Shown here: positions 43,989-53,032 of the stretch, one piece after another
Layout: each line of letters opens with the position of its first letter
Numbering within the stretch: the first letter of the stretch is position 1
Assembly: GCF_014127105.1 (NCBI RefSeq)
Contig: NZ_CP059902.1
Span: 248,001 to 312,000 of the forward strand
Length of the DNA: 64,000 nt
From: Devosia sp. MC521
Lineage (GTDB): Bacteria > Pseudomonadota > Alphaproteobacteria > Rhizobiales > Devosiaceae
Reading direction: 5' to 3'
The notes under the pieces: generated by a model
What the model was told of the DNA's origin: nothing
Database searches by the model: none
The model's input: the letters and a program-made list of their open reading frames with translations, nothing else
Translations under genes and position numbers: made by a program

Positions 43989-44743
43989 CGGCGGAACAGC
44001 ACGCCACCTAGCCAGCCGGTAAAGAGGGCGAGGAAAACGCAGGCGATGCCGTAGAGCAGTGGGTATTGCACGGCCGAGAGCGCGACGAACCGTTCAAAGT
44101 CGATCTTGCGGACGGCAAAGCCTTCTGACTTGCGGGCGACCACTTGGCCGTCCTTGAACACATAGGTCTGGGCGATATAGGGGCCGGGCGGGGCGCTGCT
44201 GGGCAGCTGGAGCTGGGCCGAATAGAAATTATCCGACATGAAGACGACGCCGTTCTCCTGCACGCCGAAGAGCCCTTCTTCGGACATGAGCCGGATCAAT
44301 TCGCGACCGAAATTGAGGGTTTTTAGAAAACCCGCGCGGTTCGGCACCAGAGCGTAGGACTCAGGCAGAATGGCATTTTGGTTGAGGGTGACGATGTCGG
44401 TAATATCGAGCAAGCGCTTGCTGGAGAGCACGTGGAAATAGCTCGGGAAGTTTTTGAACTCGACCTGTTCGGTGTTGATCCAGAACCCAAAATTATTGGT
44501 CATCTTGCGCGAGACGCGATCCTGAGTTGGTCCCAAAATGACGATGGCGACTTGATAGGAGCCGCTCACAGTGTTGGTGGGCGCGCCAATGTCGGGAGCG
44601 ATGGTCCCATAAAAGGTGAGACGTTCGCCTGAAAAGCTCGACGTGATCTGAATGGTGTCGTTGGAAATGCCCGAGATGAGGCGTTCAGCCTGCACTGGGA
44701 CAACCATCAACACCGCAAGGACAAACGCGAGGAGCCTTATCAT
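43985..44743 (-). CDS. TIGR02186 family membrane-anchored protein
   Basis: 252 residues from ATG 44743; a longer frame upstream overlaps the transporter gene and is not protein-like. Signal sequence MIRLLAFVLAVLMVVPVQAE, a periplasmic beta-rich domain with TSSFSGERLTFYGTI and VVARKSEGFAVRKIDFERFV, and one C-terminal membrane anchor (YGIACVFLALFTGWLGGVL). This is the conserved partner of a TauE-like transporter in alphaproteobacteria, with which it overlaps by four bases. Role unknown. Confidence 0.9.
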   Translation of the reverse strand: MIRLLAFVLAVLMVVPVQAERLISGISNDTIQITSSFSGERLTFYGTIAPDIGAPTNTVSGSYQVAIVILGPTQDRVSRKMTNNFGFWINTEQVEFKNFPSYFHVLSSKRLLDITDIVTLNQNAILPESYALVPNRAGFLKTLNFGRELIRLMSEEGLFGVQENGVVFMSDNFYSAQLQLPSSAPPGPYIAQTYVFKDGQVVARKSEGFAVRKIDFERFVALSAVQYPLLYGIACVFLALFTGWLGGVLFRR

Positions 44744-45666
44744 CGGATCGTGCTCGTCACGGCCATGGAATAGGGGTCGCCCGGCGTCAGGATCAGTGCC
44801 AGGCCAAAGCGGATCGCGACGGCGAGGATTAGGAGCGCGAGGAGCCCGCGCAATTGTTCTCCGCGCAAATGCTTGCCCGCTGCTGCGCCGAACTGTGCGC
44901 CAGCCGTGCCGCCGACCATGAGGCAAAAGGCGAGAAGGATATCAACGCTCTGACTTTGTACGGCATGCATGATGGTGGTCGCACCCATCATGGCCACAAC
45001 CTGCGCCAGCGACGTGCCGATGACAACATTGCCCGGAACGCGCAGCAGATAGACCAGCGCCGGAACCATGATGAAGCCGCCACCGATGCCCAGAAGCGAG
45101 CCAACAAAGCCAACGAAAACGCCGATGACAAGGACTGGGATGACGCTGATGTAGAGGCGGCTCTTCTTGAAGCGCACGCGCCAGGGCAGACCATGCATCC
45201 ATGTGTGCTGGTGGGCCTGACGTTGCCCCACGACAACACCCTTTCGGCGCTTGAGAATGGCACGCACGCTTTCTTGCAGCATCAAGGTGCCGACAAAGCC
45301 CAAGAGGATTAAAAAGCCGAGAGAGATGACCAGATCAAGCTGGCCACTGGCCCGCAGCACCGAGAAAACCGCTACGCCACCAAAGGCCCCCAGTATGCTC
45401 GAACAGATGAGGTAGAAGGCGAGATGGAGGTCGATGCCGCCGCGTCGATAATGGCTGAGTGCGCCGGAAGTCGAGGCCGCGACCACCTGTCCGGTCACGG
45501 AAGCAACGGCGACTGCGGACGGAACACCGGAAAAGATCAGCAGGGGCGTGAGAAGGAAACCGCCGCCAACGCCGAACAATCCAGACAAAAAGCCAACGGC
45601 CCCTCCGATCCCGACAAGAAAGAAGAGGCTCACGGAAAGCTCTGCGATCGGCAGATAGATCTGCAA
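44740..45666 (-). CDS. TauE/SafE family sulfite or organosulfonate exporter
   Basis: 308 residues with about eight membrane segments. Two repeats of the family motif are seen: FLSGLFGVGGGFLLTPLLIF (about 27-46) and VGFVGSLLGIGGGFIMVPAL (about 184-203). Moves sulfite or small sulfonates across the inner membrane. Coupled to the TIGR02186 gene. The gap upstream (45667-45750) carries its promoter. Confidence 0.92.
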   Translation of the reverse strand: MQIYLPIAELSVSLFFLVGIGGAVGFLSGLFGVGGGFLLTPLLIFSGVPSAVAVASVTGQVVAASTSGALSHYRRGGIDLHLAFYLICSSILGAFGGVAVFSVLRASGQLDLVISLGFLILLGFVGTLMLQESVRAILKRRKGVVVGQRQAHQHTWMHGLPWRVRFKKSRLYISVIPVLVIGVFVGFVGSLLGIGGGFIMVPALVYLLRVPGNVVIGTSLAQVVAMMGATTIMHAVQSQSVDILLAFCLMVGGTAGAQFGAAAGKHLRGEQLRGLLALLILAVAIRFGLALILTPGDPYSMAVTSTIR

Positions 45667-45750
45667 GATCTGGTCCCGTCATGTTGTGTTCGGGACTATC
45701 CTAAGGGGACGTCTGTCAACAGAAAGGTAAGAGCCAGTAAAATCGAGCAT

Positions 45751-45787
45751 AAAAACTTACAGCCTCATCCGGTGAGGACGAGGCTGT
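45751..45787 (-). terminator. Terminator of the podJ-like gene
   Basis: ACAGCCTC (45759-45766) pairs with GAGGCTGT (45780-45787), inner TCC/GGA, then on the minus strand a run of five T at 45755-45751. Confidence 0.85.
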
Positions 45788-45815
45788 GATCAAATCGACA
45801 CAGGGTCGGCGTTGA

Positions 45816-48800
45816 TTAAACGGGCTGGCTGCCCAAAACAGCGAGCAATCGTGGATTGACCTCGCCACTTTCGCTCATTCCGGTTGCCCGTTCGAACGCG
45901 CGGATCGCCTCGACGGTTTGTGGCCCAGACTTGCCGTCCGGCGTTCCCACATCAAAACCGAGCTTGGTCAAAGCGACTTGGACGCGTTTGACCGTTTCCT
46001 CCGCAGTGATTGCATCGCCAACTTCAAACGCGGTAGACCACGTGCCAATTGGCGCAAAGTTCGCTGCCAAAACCAGCGGTGCGGGCTTCCAGGTGAGCAG
46101 CTCAGCATCGACGCGCTGAACCGCATCTGCGGACAGGGAGCGCACGATGTCGGTCTTGGCTAGGCCTGCGTCCTTGTCGCCCGAGAGAGCGGCGAGGGAG
46201 AAGTATTTGTAGGACTGTTCGAAATTCTGTTCGACGCCCAAGCCGCGCGCATAGAGCATGCCGAGATTGAACTGGCTATCGACCATGCCGCGATTGGCGG
46301 CACGTTCGAACCATTCTGCAGCAAGCTCAAACTGCTGGCCGCCCATATGGCCGCCAGCATAGAGCGCGGCGAGGTTGTGCATCGCCATGCGGTGACCGCC
46401 ATCGGCGGCGCGCTGATACCAGAGCTTGGCCTGTTCGAGGCTCTTTTCGACGCCAGTTCCCATCTCGTAGAGATTGCCGAGACGATACTGCGCGGGAACG
46501 AAGCCTTGGGCTGCCGAGCGTTCGTACCACTTGATGGCTTCAGCGGCATTCGTCGGTACACCGCGCCCTTCGCCGTAAATGGCAGCGACTTCGTATTGCG
46601 CTTGAGCATTGCCCGAGGCAGCGGCTTGGCGCAGCTCAAGTGGGCCAACGCCTTCGGCTGGTAGGGCGAAAGCATCGCGCATGGTTTCGGCAGGATTGAG
46701 AGCTGCCGTCAAAATCGGATCGGGTGCTGCGGTCGAAACCGGAGCTTCCGCCAGCGGCGGCGGCATGGTGATGTCTGGCAGGACGCTTGGGCGTGAGAAG
46801 CTCATGGGAGCGCCTGGATTGATCGAGCCGGTCGATGTCGGGTCGATCATCTCGCTCATATTCGGCGCCGTTAGCGTGTCGGAGAGACCTGCTGCAGGGG
46901 TCGGATCGGTGAGGACCGTGACCGGGGCCGCATTTTCAGGGGCAGTCACAGCGGGCGCTGGAGTTTGCGCAACCGAGGTCGGCTCGGCACGCTGCAAGAC
47001 CAGATTGATCGCGAGCAATGATACGGCTGTCAAAGCTGTGGCCAGCAGAATTGGCCGGCGATAGCGCCGCAGAACATTCTGATGCGTGACGGTTTCGTCC
47101 GCGCTTTCGGCGTCGTCAAGCGCTACCGGTGCCTCTTCAGGTTTGTCCTTGAGACGGGCGCGGAAGATCGCGCGCTTTGGCGCTGCGGGTGCTGGTGCCG
47201 CTGTTTCAATAACAGTGGGGGGCACGACGCGATCTGGGAGCTCGGCTTCCCGACGCGGGAGCACAAAGGCCAGAGCTTTGCCGATGATGCTATCCGCATC
47301 CTCTGGCGTTTCGTCTTGACGGGCGCGCTGGGCGCGGCGTGCTGCCGCCACGAATGTGCTGGTGCTCGACACTGACGGAGCCGCTTCAAGCTCCTTAGTG
47401 ACCGACGCGCGCGTCTCATCGGCAAAGCCGGGCTTTGGGTCACTGGCCAGACTTGACTGTGGGCGTGGTGGTGGGGTGACCGTCGACGGATCAAACTTAG
47501 GCGCTTCGGCGGCGACAGTTTCGGCGCGCATCCGCGATTGCGTCATCCGCTTCTGCGGGACTTCCGCCAGCTTTAGGCTCTGATCGACCAGTGGCGCGTC
47601 TTCCGCCGGATTGATCGGCATTGCGTCATTCTTGGTGGCGCCGAGGCTGCTGAGAATGGCTTCAAGCTTTGAGCTGGTGGCGTTAGCCTTGTCAGAAACA
47701 GCCTGCTCAAAGGCGTCGTCGGCGTCAAAATCCCTTGCGCTGGACGCAGGGGTTTTTACGAAGGCTACCGGAGCCGGAGCAGGAGCAACAGCTGGTGCAA
47801 ACTGACGGTTTGACAGAGTGACTTCCAACCGCGCGAGGCGTTCGGCTGTTTCTTTGCCTGCGGTGTTGAGCAGCGCCGTCATGCGCTTTTCGAGCGCGGA
47901 CAGATTGGCGTCCTGCGCAGCCGTCGCGGCAGGGCCAGCCTTTGCAATGGCCTGAGACGTCCGTTCGGCTACCATATCGGCCAGCGAGGTATAGTCGATT
48001 GAGACGTCCTGCTGCTCATACGCGCGGCTGAGCGCGTCAATCTGAGCGCTGGCCTCGTCCATGCGATCCATCAGGGCGCGCAGCTGGGTTTCGACAGCAG
48101 AGGTGTCGACCGGAGTGATGCGGCTATTGAGAGCGTCGATCTGGTCTTCGATGCGCGAGAAGCGTGGTTCAAGCCCGGATAGTACCGCATTGCGAAGGCC
48201 GACGATTTCAACCTTGAGGGCTTCGACCTCGCCGTTTGAGGTGTCAACGGCTTCCAAACGCTGAGCCAGAAGCTCCACACGCTCTACTAAAACCTGGGGC
48301 GAGCCTACGCCGGTTTGAAGGGCATTGGTGAAGGACGCCATCTCGCTGGTGAGACGGTCAAAATCGGTCGATGAGAGCGCGACATTGCGCTCGATCGTAT
48401 CAATCCGATCGTAGACGTTACGCACGCTCTGCTCGATGGCGTGCATGGACGGGAGCAGGCTTTCTGCGCCCAGCGTGGACTGTGCTTCCACAGCCCGGCG
48501 CTCTTCGCGGATCAGCTCGCGCTCCATCTGCTCGGCCTGCAACTCGGCGAGCTTGCCGACGGTGACCGACACATCATCCATGCGACGGCTCAAAACCGAC
48601 ATGTCCGCGCGCGGGCCACGTTCGATCATCACGCCGAGCGCTGCAATCTGCGCTTCTAGGCGTTTGACCTGACCGGTTTCGCCGACTGCGCCAGCGATCA
48701 ACTCCACGACCTGGGTGAGTTGTTCAACTTGGCTGGCAACCTCGTTCACCTGCGCACCATTGTGGCGCTGGCTCTTGAGCTCGCTTTCGAGGCGTTCGAG

Positions 48801-49238
48801 ACGTTGGCTCATACCGCCAACGAGCGAGCCCAACTCGCGCAGTTCGGGGAATTCGGGCGCGCGGCGCGCTTGCGGCGCTGCGGTCGTCGGACCCTGGCGA
48901 TGGCGGATTTCGGCGATGGCTGCGGTCAGATCATCGTCAAATAGAGCGTTGGATTGGGTTTCGCGTTCGTTGAAACGTTCGACGGTGCGCTGTACGGAGC
49001 GCAAGGCTTCTTCGCGACGTGAGACGGGTTCGGGGCGCGAGACTTGGTCGTGCAGGTCCTGTACGCGGCGCGCCAGGCCCTGAAGTGTGGAGACTGCGGG
49101 CTCGGGTTCAGGCGGCACGTAGTGGCTCTCAACCTTGTCGAGCAGGGCGAGAAGCTCACCGCGAAGTGCTTGTAGGTCCCCTGCACCGGGGTCGTTCACC
49201 AGATTGGCGAAGTCCGAGTTTGTGTATGCACGGGGCAT
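45816..49238 (-). CDS. PodJ-like polar organiser with Sel1 repeats
   Basis: 1140 residues from ATG 49238; twenty earlier codons are open but AGGA sits best for this start. About 500 residues of coiled coil come first, then a disordered Ala/Pro-rich part (about 500-720), a single membrane segment (RPILLATALTAVSLLAINLV, about 738), a periplasmic linker, four or so Sel1 repeats (about 880-1030, such as AIKWYERSAAQGFVPAQYRL) and a C-terminal peptidoglycan-binding domain (GFDVGTPDGKSGPQTVEAIR). This is the order of PodJ, which marks a cell pole in Caulobacter and the Rhizobiales. It likely sets polar growth or flagellum placement. Confidence 0.85.
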   Translation of the reverse strand: MPRAYTNSDFANLVNDPGAGDLQALRGELLALLDKVESHYVPPEPEPAVSTLQGLARRVQDLHDQVSRPEPVSRREEALRSVQRTVERFNERETQSNALFDDDLTAAIAEIRHRQGPTTAAPQARRAPEFPELRELGSLVGGMSQRLERLESELKSQRHNGAQVNEVASQVEQLTQVVELIAGAVGETGQVKRLEAQIAALGVMIERGPRADMSVLSRRMDDVSVTVGKLAELQAEQMERELIREERRAVEAQSTLGAESLLPSMHAIEQSVRNVYDRIDTIERNVALSSTDFDRLTSEMASFTNALQTGVGSPQVLVERVELLAQRLEAVDTSNGEVEALKVEIVGLRNAVLSGLEPRFSRIEDQIDALNSRITPVDTSAVETQLRALMDRMDEASAQIDALSRAYEQQDVSIDYTSLADMVAERTSQAIAKAGPAATAAQDANLSALEKRMTALLNTAGKETAERLARLEVTLSNRQFAPAVAPAPAPVAFVKTPASSARDFDADDAFEQAVSDKANATSSKLEAILSSLGATKNDAMPINPAEDAPLVDQSLKLAEVPQKRMTQSRMRAETVAAEAPKFDPSTVTPPPRPQSSLASDPKPGFADETRASVTKELEAAPSVSSTSTFVAAARRAQRARQDETPEDADSIIGKALAFVLPRREAELPDRVVPPTVIETAAPAPAAPKRAIFRARLKDKPEEAPVALDDAESADETVTHQNVLRRYRRPILLATALTAVSLLAINLVLQRAEPTSVAQTPAPAVTAPENAAPVTVLTDPTPAAGLSDTLTAPNMSEMIDPTSTGSINPGAPMSFSRPSVLPDITMPPPLAEAPVSTAAPDPILTAALNPAETMRDAFALPAEGVGPLELRQAAASGNAQAQYEVAAIYGEGRGVPTNAAEAIKWYERSAAQGFVPAQYRLGNLYEMGTGVEKSLEQAKLWYQRAADGGHRMAMHNLAALYAGGHMGGQQFELAAEWFERAANRGMVDSQFNLGMLYARGLGVEQNFEQSYKYFSLAALSGDKDAGLAKTDIVRSLSADAVQRVDAELLTWKPAPLVLAANFAPIGTWSTAFEVGDAITAEETVKRVQVALTKLGFDVGTPDGKSGPQTVEAIRAFERATGMSESGEVNPRLLAVLGSQPV

Positions 49239-49410
49239 CGCAGGTCCTGTTACAACGAAACGCACATCGCGCGAGTCGCACGAAGGTATAAAGGCCACTC
49301 TTGAGAAAACATGGTAAAGAAGCCGTTAAGGATTCATGGAATAACCATCCCCGCAGATATGAAAACCGTGTACTTACGGGACATTGTCCAGCAGGGCAGG
49401 AGCTGACTAT

Positions 49411-50079
49411 ATGACTCGCCGTCGCATCATAATCGTCGATGATCACCCGCTATTTCGGGCCGCATTGCGGCAGACATTGGCTGGTGGCGACGCTACAGTG
49501 ACCGTGGAAGAAGCCGGTGACCTCAATGGGTTAAGTTCGGCGCTCGATGCTGATCGCGATTGCGATCTGGTGCTGCTCGATCTCAATATGCCGGGCGTTC
49601 GGGGCTTTTCCGGGCTGCTGCTGCTGCGCGCACAATACCCAGATATTCCGGTGATGATCATTTCCGCTGTGGAAGATTCGACCGTGGTGCGTCGGGCCTT
49701 TGAGCTGGGCGCTTCGGGCTATTTGCACAAGTCTGTTGGCCCCACGGAAATTCGTCGGGCCATTGAAACCGTGCTGTCCGGCGAAGTGTTCGTCCCTGCC
49801 GGTACCGAACTTGGCGGCGACGACGATCACTCAGCTTTGATGAAGCGTCTCTCAACGCTCACCCCACAGCAGGTCCGCGTTCTGATGATGCTCAGCGATG
49901 GTTTGATGAACAAGCAAATCGCCTACGAGCTGACGATTTCTGAGGCGACGGTTAAGGCCCACGTTTCGGCCATTTTGCAAAAGCTCGACGTCGATAGCCG
50001 CACTCAGGCTGTTATCGCCGCAGCGCGGATTGAAGAGGGCCAGTTCGAGGCGCTCTTCACCATCACAGACAAGGCATAA
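49411..50079 (+). CDS. NarL/LuxR-type response regulator
   Basis: 222 residues from ATG 49411, with AGGAG upstream. The receiver has IIIVDDHPLF (acid pocket), phospho-acceptor LVLLDLNMPG (about 55) and the HKSV lysine; the C-terminal DNA-binding domain has LTPQQVRVLMMLSDGLMNKQ and SEATVKAHVSAILQKL. No histidine kinase lies beside it. It faces the podJ-like gene across about 170 bases, so it could control that gene. Confidence 0.92.
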   Translation: MTRRRIIIVDDHPLFRAALRQTLAGGDATVTVEEAGDLNGLSSALDADRDCDLVLLDLNMPGVRGFSGLLLLRAQYPDIPVMIISAVEDSTVVRRAFELGASGYLHKSVGPTEIRRAIETVLSGEVFVPAGTELGGDDDHSALMKRLSTLTPQQVRVLMMLSDGLMNKQIAYELTISEATVKAHVSAILQKLDVDSRTQAVIAAARIEEGQFEALFTITDKA

Positions 50080-50084
50080 GCCCT

Positions 50085-50483
50085 ATGAAGCCTTCTATTT
50101 CGATCATCACCATTGGCGTTGATGATCTTGAGCGTGCCTTCGCCTTCTATCGCGCCCTGTTCGACCTGCCGGACGATCAGATTGGCGCTGGCGAAGACAA
50201 TGTTGCGTTCTTCTTCGACGACAAGTTCACCTTCGCGCTCTATCCGCGCAAGGAGATCGCCGAGACTGCGGGCAAGGGTGACTATGTGGCGGGAACGCCG
50301 AGCTTTGTGCTCAGCCATCGTGCCGAAAACGCTGCTGAAATCGACACCATTCTCGACCGTGTTTTGGTCGCGGGCGGGACGATTATCGTCGGCAATACCG
50401 AGTCTGAATGGGGCAATTCGGCCTATTTCGAAGACACCGAAGGCAATGTGTGGGAGCTGATGGCAACGCCACCAGCCAACTAA
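50085..50483 (+). CDS. VOC-family protein (glyoxalase-like)
   Basis: 132 residues, one vicinal-oxygen-chelate domain: ISIITIGVDDLERAFAFYRA opens it and DTEGNVWELMATP closes it. The first-ligand position is Thr/Ile rather than His, so metal chemistry is uncertain. It starts five bases after the response regulator and is likely in its operon. Substrate unknown. Confidence 0.85.
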   Translation: MKPSISIITIGVDDLERAFAFYRALFDLPDDQIGAGEDNVAFFFDDKFTFALYPRKEIAETAGKGDYVAGTPSFVLSHRAENAAEIDTILDRVLVAGGTIIVGNTESEWGNSAYFEDTEGNVWELMATPPAN

Positions 50484-50500
50484 TCATAATGCCGGGGAGG

Positions 50501-52066
50501 CTAGAACCTGCCCCCGGTTTTAAATCCGCTGCTGGATTTGCGGTTGCCCGATGAGAGACCGCCGCCAGCGCTGCCGCCGCCACGAGGCCGCGAGAAACCG
50601 CCCCCAGCAGAGCCGCCGCCAAGGCCACCACCCCAAGCGCCACCAAAGCCACCGGGCGTGGGCTTTCGCGGGGCTGCGCCGCCACCAAAGCTGTTATCTG
50701 GCCAGCCACCGCCGTTGCCCCAGGGGCTTTTGTTGGTGCCAGCGCGGCGGGTGCTTTTGTAGCCCGAACCCCATTCGCTGCCCGGCGCCCAGTTTTGGCT
50801 TTTCCGCCATTGGTCCCAATAGGCCGCGGCCGAAATTCCGCCCTTGAGGAACTCGGTGAGCATGTCCCCGACAAGTCGATCTTGGCTAAAGCTCGAGCCG
50901 GGATCGTCAAAATGCTGCTTTTTGAATTCCCACTGAATATCTTCAAGCTCGCGACGGCGCTCTGCTAAGGTCTTGAGCCGTGCGCGCTGTTCTTTGCTCT
51001 CGGTTTCTTCTTCGCCGAGGCGGGTGCGGGTTTCGTCGATCTGACCGACGATCGTGTCGTCTTGAGCGGTGCGAGTGCGACGCGCTTCGGCCAGGAGCGT
51101 GCGGATGTCTTCGCGCGCGAGAGCGGCGGCAAGATCGGTTGCTGCCCGGACGAACTCAGGGTCTTCCCCTTCAGCCAGACTGCGCAGGGCGTTGGCTGCA
51201 GCGTCGCGCTGATCTTCGAGGGCAACAATCTGCTCGTCGAGTTTGGTGATCTCGGCTTGCGTGGTTTCGACAGCATCGCGTAACGGCGCGCCGCCAGCCG
51301 CATCGATGGCTGCAATTTCAAGCGCGGCCAGTTCGGCCTCGGCGGCCCGCACATTTTCCTCTTGCAGTTCAGCGTGCTCACGCAAACGCAAGGGGAGTTC
51401 ATTGAGCATGTGGTAGTTCGGGCGGGCCTTGGTAAAGCCGATGAGCCGAGCGACAAGCCCATCAAGATAGCGGATGAGGCCGCTGGCCTTATACGTGGAG
51501 GTGCCGTAGCCAGCGTCCCACAGATAGATGAACAGCGGGTCGTCGCGGTAAGGCTTGCCCTTGGCTTCGCGGTCCGCTTCAGCCTGTTCTGTCTTTTTGA
51601 GCGCCTCTTCGGCGATATGATCGAGCTCTTCGGTTTCCTGACGCTTGGCGATAAATTGCGGATCGCTGGCAATTTGCTGCGCGAGCTTGGCTGTGAGCGC
51701 AGTGAGGTTTTCTAGCTTGTCTTCAAGCAGGCGGAGTGCTGCTGAACGGTGTTCGAGCAGTTTGGAGCGATTGTCTTCTATGGCCTTGAGCGAGGTCTCT
51801 GCCTTGGTGACGTCGCGGGCATGGCCCTTGAGCACATCGCGCGCCTTGCGTTCGGCGGCGGTGATCTCGCCATCGAGTTCGGCCTGAATTTTGGGATCAA
51901 GGCGAAGCTTGGCGAGCTGGCGGAAATATTCTGCCTCGGCTTCGCGCAGTTTGGTGATGCGTTCAGACGTGCGGGCGACGCGCCGGGAGATCTCGTCTTC
52001 CTCGCGGCGAATGTCGCGCATTGCCTCTTCGAGGCTGGCCAGAGCTTGTGGGCCGCGAATGCTCAT
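50501..52066 (-). CDS. Coiled-coil protein with glycine-rich tail (unknown)
   Basis: 521 residues. The first 180 and residues about 230-400 are charged heptad-like helices; between them lies a short conserved-looking core (PLFIYLWDAGYGTSTYKASG, about 184-203). Near residue 400 comes a compact segment DMLTEFLKGGISAAAYWDQW, then about 100 residues rich in Gly, Ser, Pro and Trp. No signal peptide or membrane segment, so it should be cytoplasmic. Four bases after the stop of the DUF6384 gene, hence the same operon. I do not recognise a named family. Confidence 0.85.
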   Translation of the reverse strand: MSIRGPQALASLEEAMRDIRREEDEISRRVARTSERITKLREAEAEYFRQLAKLRLDPKIQAELDGEITAAERKARDVLKGHARDVTKAETSLKAIEDNRSKLLEHRSAALRLLEDKLENLTALTAKLAQQIASDPQFIAKRQETEELDHIAEEALKKTEQAEADREAKGKPYRDDPLFIYLWDAGYGTSTYKASGLIRYLDGLVARLIGFTKARPNYHMLNELPLRLREHAELQEENVRAAEAELAALEIAAIDAAGGAPLRDAVETTQAEITKLDEQIVALEDQRDAAANALRSLAEGEDPEFVRAATDLAAALAREDIRTLLAEARRTRTAQDDTIVGQIDETRTRLGEEETESKEQRARLKTLAERRRELEDIQWEFKKQHFDDPGSSFSQDRLVGDMLTEFLKGGISAAAYWDQWRKSQNWAPGSEWGSGYKSTRRAGTNKSPWGNGGGWPDNSFGGGAAPRKPTPGGFGGAWGGGLGGGSAGGGFSRPRGGGSAGGGLSSGNRKSSSGFKTGGRF

Positions 52067-52070
52067 GCGC

Positions 52071-53009
52071 CTACCACCGAGTTACCGTGCCGCCCAGAAC
52101 GGGCATTGTATATTCAACATCAAGAAAGCCGCTGGATTTGCGGCCAACGGTGTTGGCTTGGATGAGGCCGTCGTCGCGCTTATCGGCAACCACGGCAGAA
52201 TAAACCGTTGAAGGCACGCGGACGCCCCACATCGAGACCTGTTCGATCTCGCCATTTTCTTCGTTCGCAATGGGTAGGGTCAGGGGATTGCCGTCGATGT
52301 CGATGGCTTCGACCACCACATACCAATTGGTCGCGTCGCTGGTATTGTTGGGCGTTGTCCAGAACCCAGAGTCCGCATCAGCGCGATTGACGATGCGCAA
52401 AGTGTAAGCTTGGCGCAGCTGATCACGCAGCGCAGTCAAGCGTTCAACAGCATCTTCGGCGCCTTCGCGATTGCCTTCCTCGGCAAACGCTTGACCCCGA
52501 GCGAGGAGGTCATCCGCGCGAACGACGGCTTGCTGAACCTTGGTTTCTTCAAAGATTGTCTGGCGCAGAGCTTCCATCTGCGCCGGCAAGCCTTGAGCGA
52601 CCTCTAGGCGCGCTTGTTCGGCCTGGCCGTGCTGGAACGGCTGGTAGATGCCAAAATATCCAATAGCAGCAACGATCGCTGCAACGAGGAGGGCCGCCAC
52701 GGGCCGACCCCATTTTTTGCGGGACACATAAAGCCGCGCCAGCGTGGTTTTAAAACTCGGCGCAGGTGGCTCGTAGGTGAAGCGGCTTTCAGCGAGGGCC
52801 GAAACGCCTTCCTTGAGAATGCGATCGGGAACTTCAATGCCCTGTGCATGATAGAGGGAACGCAAGCGCTCGATGAGCTGCCGTTCGCGGGCGGCTCCAT
52901 CCAGTTCACGTGTCACCAAATCCTGCCGGTGACGGAGCGTGTCGACCACGTCCATCGCCAGCATGACTTCATCCAGTTGCACAGCCGATTTGGCCGTTCC
53001 CTCACTCAT
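52071..53009 (-). CDS. DUF6384 family membrane protein
   Basis: 312 residues. A cytoplasmic start (LDEVMLAMDVVDTLRHRQDL) that looks like DUF6384, one membrane segment (about 101-121: VAALLVAAIVAAIGYFGIYQ), a coiled-coil stretch (about 125-190) and a beta-rich C-terminal domain (NWYVVVEAIDIDGNPLTLPI) that would sit in the periplasm. Family and function are not worked out. Central gene of a three-gene operon with a TelA-like protein before it and a coiled-coil protein after it. Confidence 0.8.
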   Translation of the reverse strand: MSEGTAKSAVQLDEVMLAMDVVDTLRHRQDLVTRELDGAARERQLIERLRSLYHAQGIEVPDRILKEGVSALAESRFTYEPPAPSFKTTLARLYVSRKKWGRPVAALLVAAIVAAIGYFGIYQPFQHGQAEQARLEVAQGLPAQMEALRQTIFEETKVQQAVVRADDLLARGQAFAEEGNREGAEDAVERLTALRDQLRQAYTLRIVNRADADSGFWTTPNNTSDATNWYVVVEAIDIDGNPLTLPIANEENGEIEQVSMWGVRVPSTVYSAVVADKRDDGLIQANTVGRKSSGFLDVEYTMPVLGGTVTRW

Positions 53010-53032
53010 TGGCGAGCCTTGCCCGTTCTATC

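Noticed and set aside
50501..50800. Repetitive Gly-rich coding sequence taken as a tandem DNA repeat
   Set aside because: The unit varies and stays in frame with the protein; it is a low-complexity tail, not a DNA repeat array.
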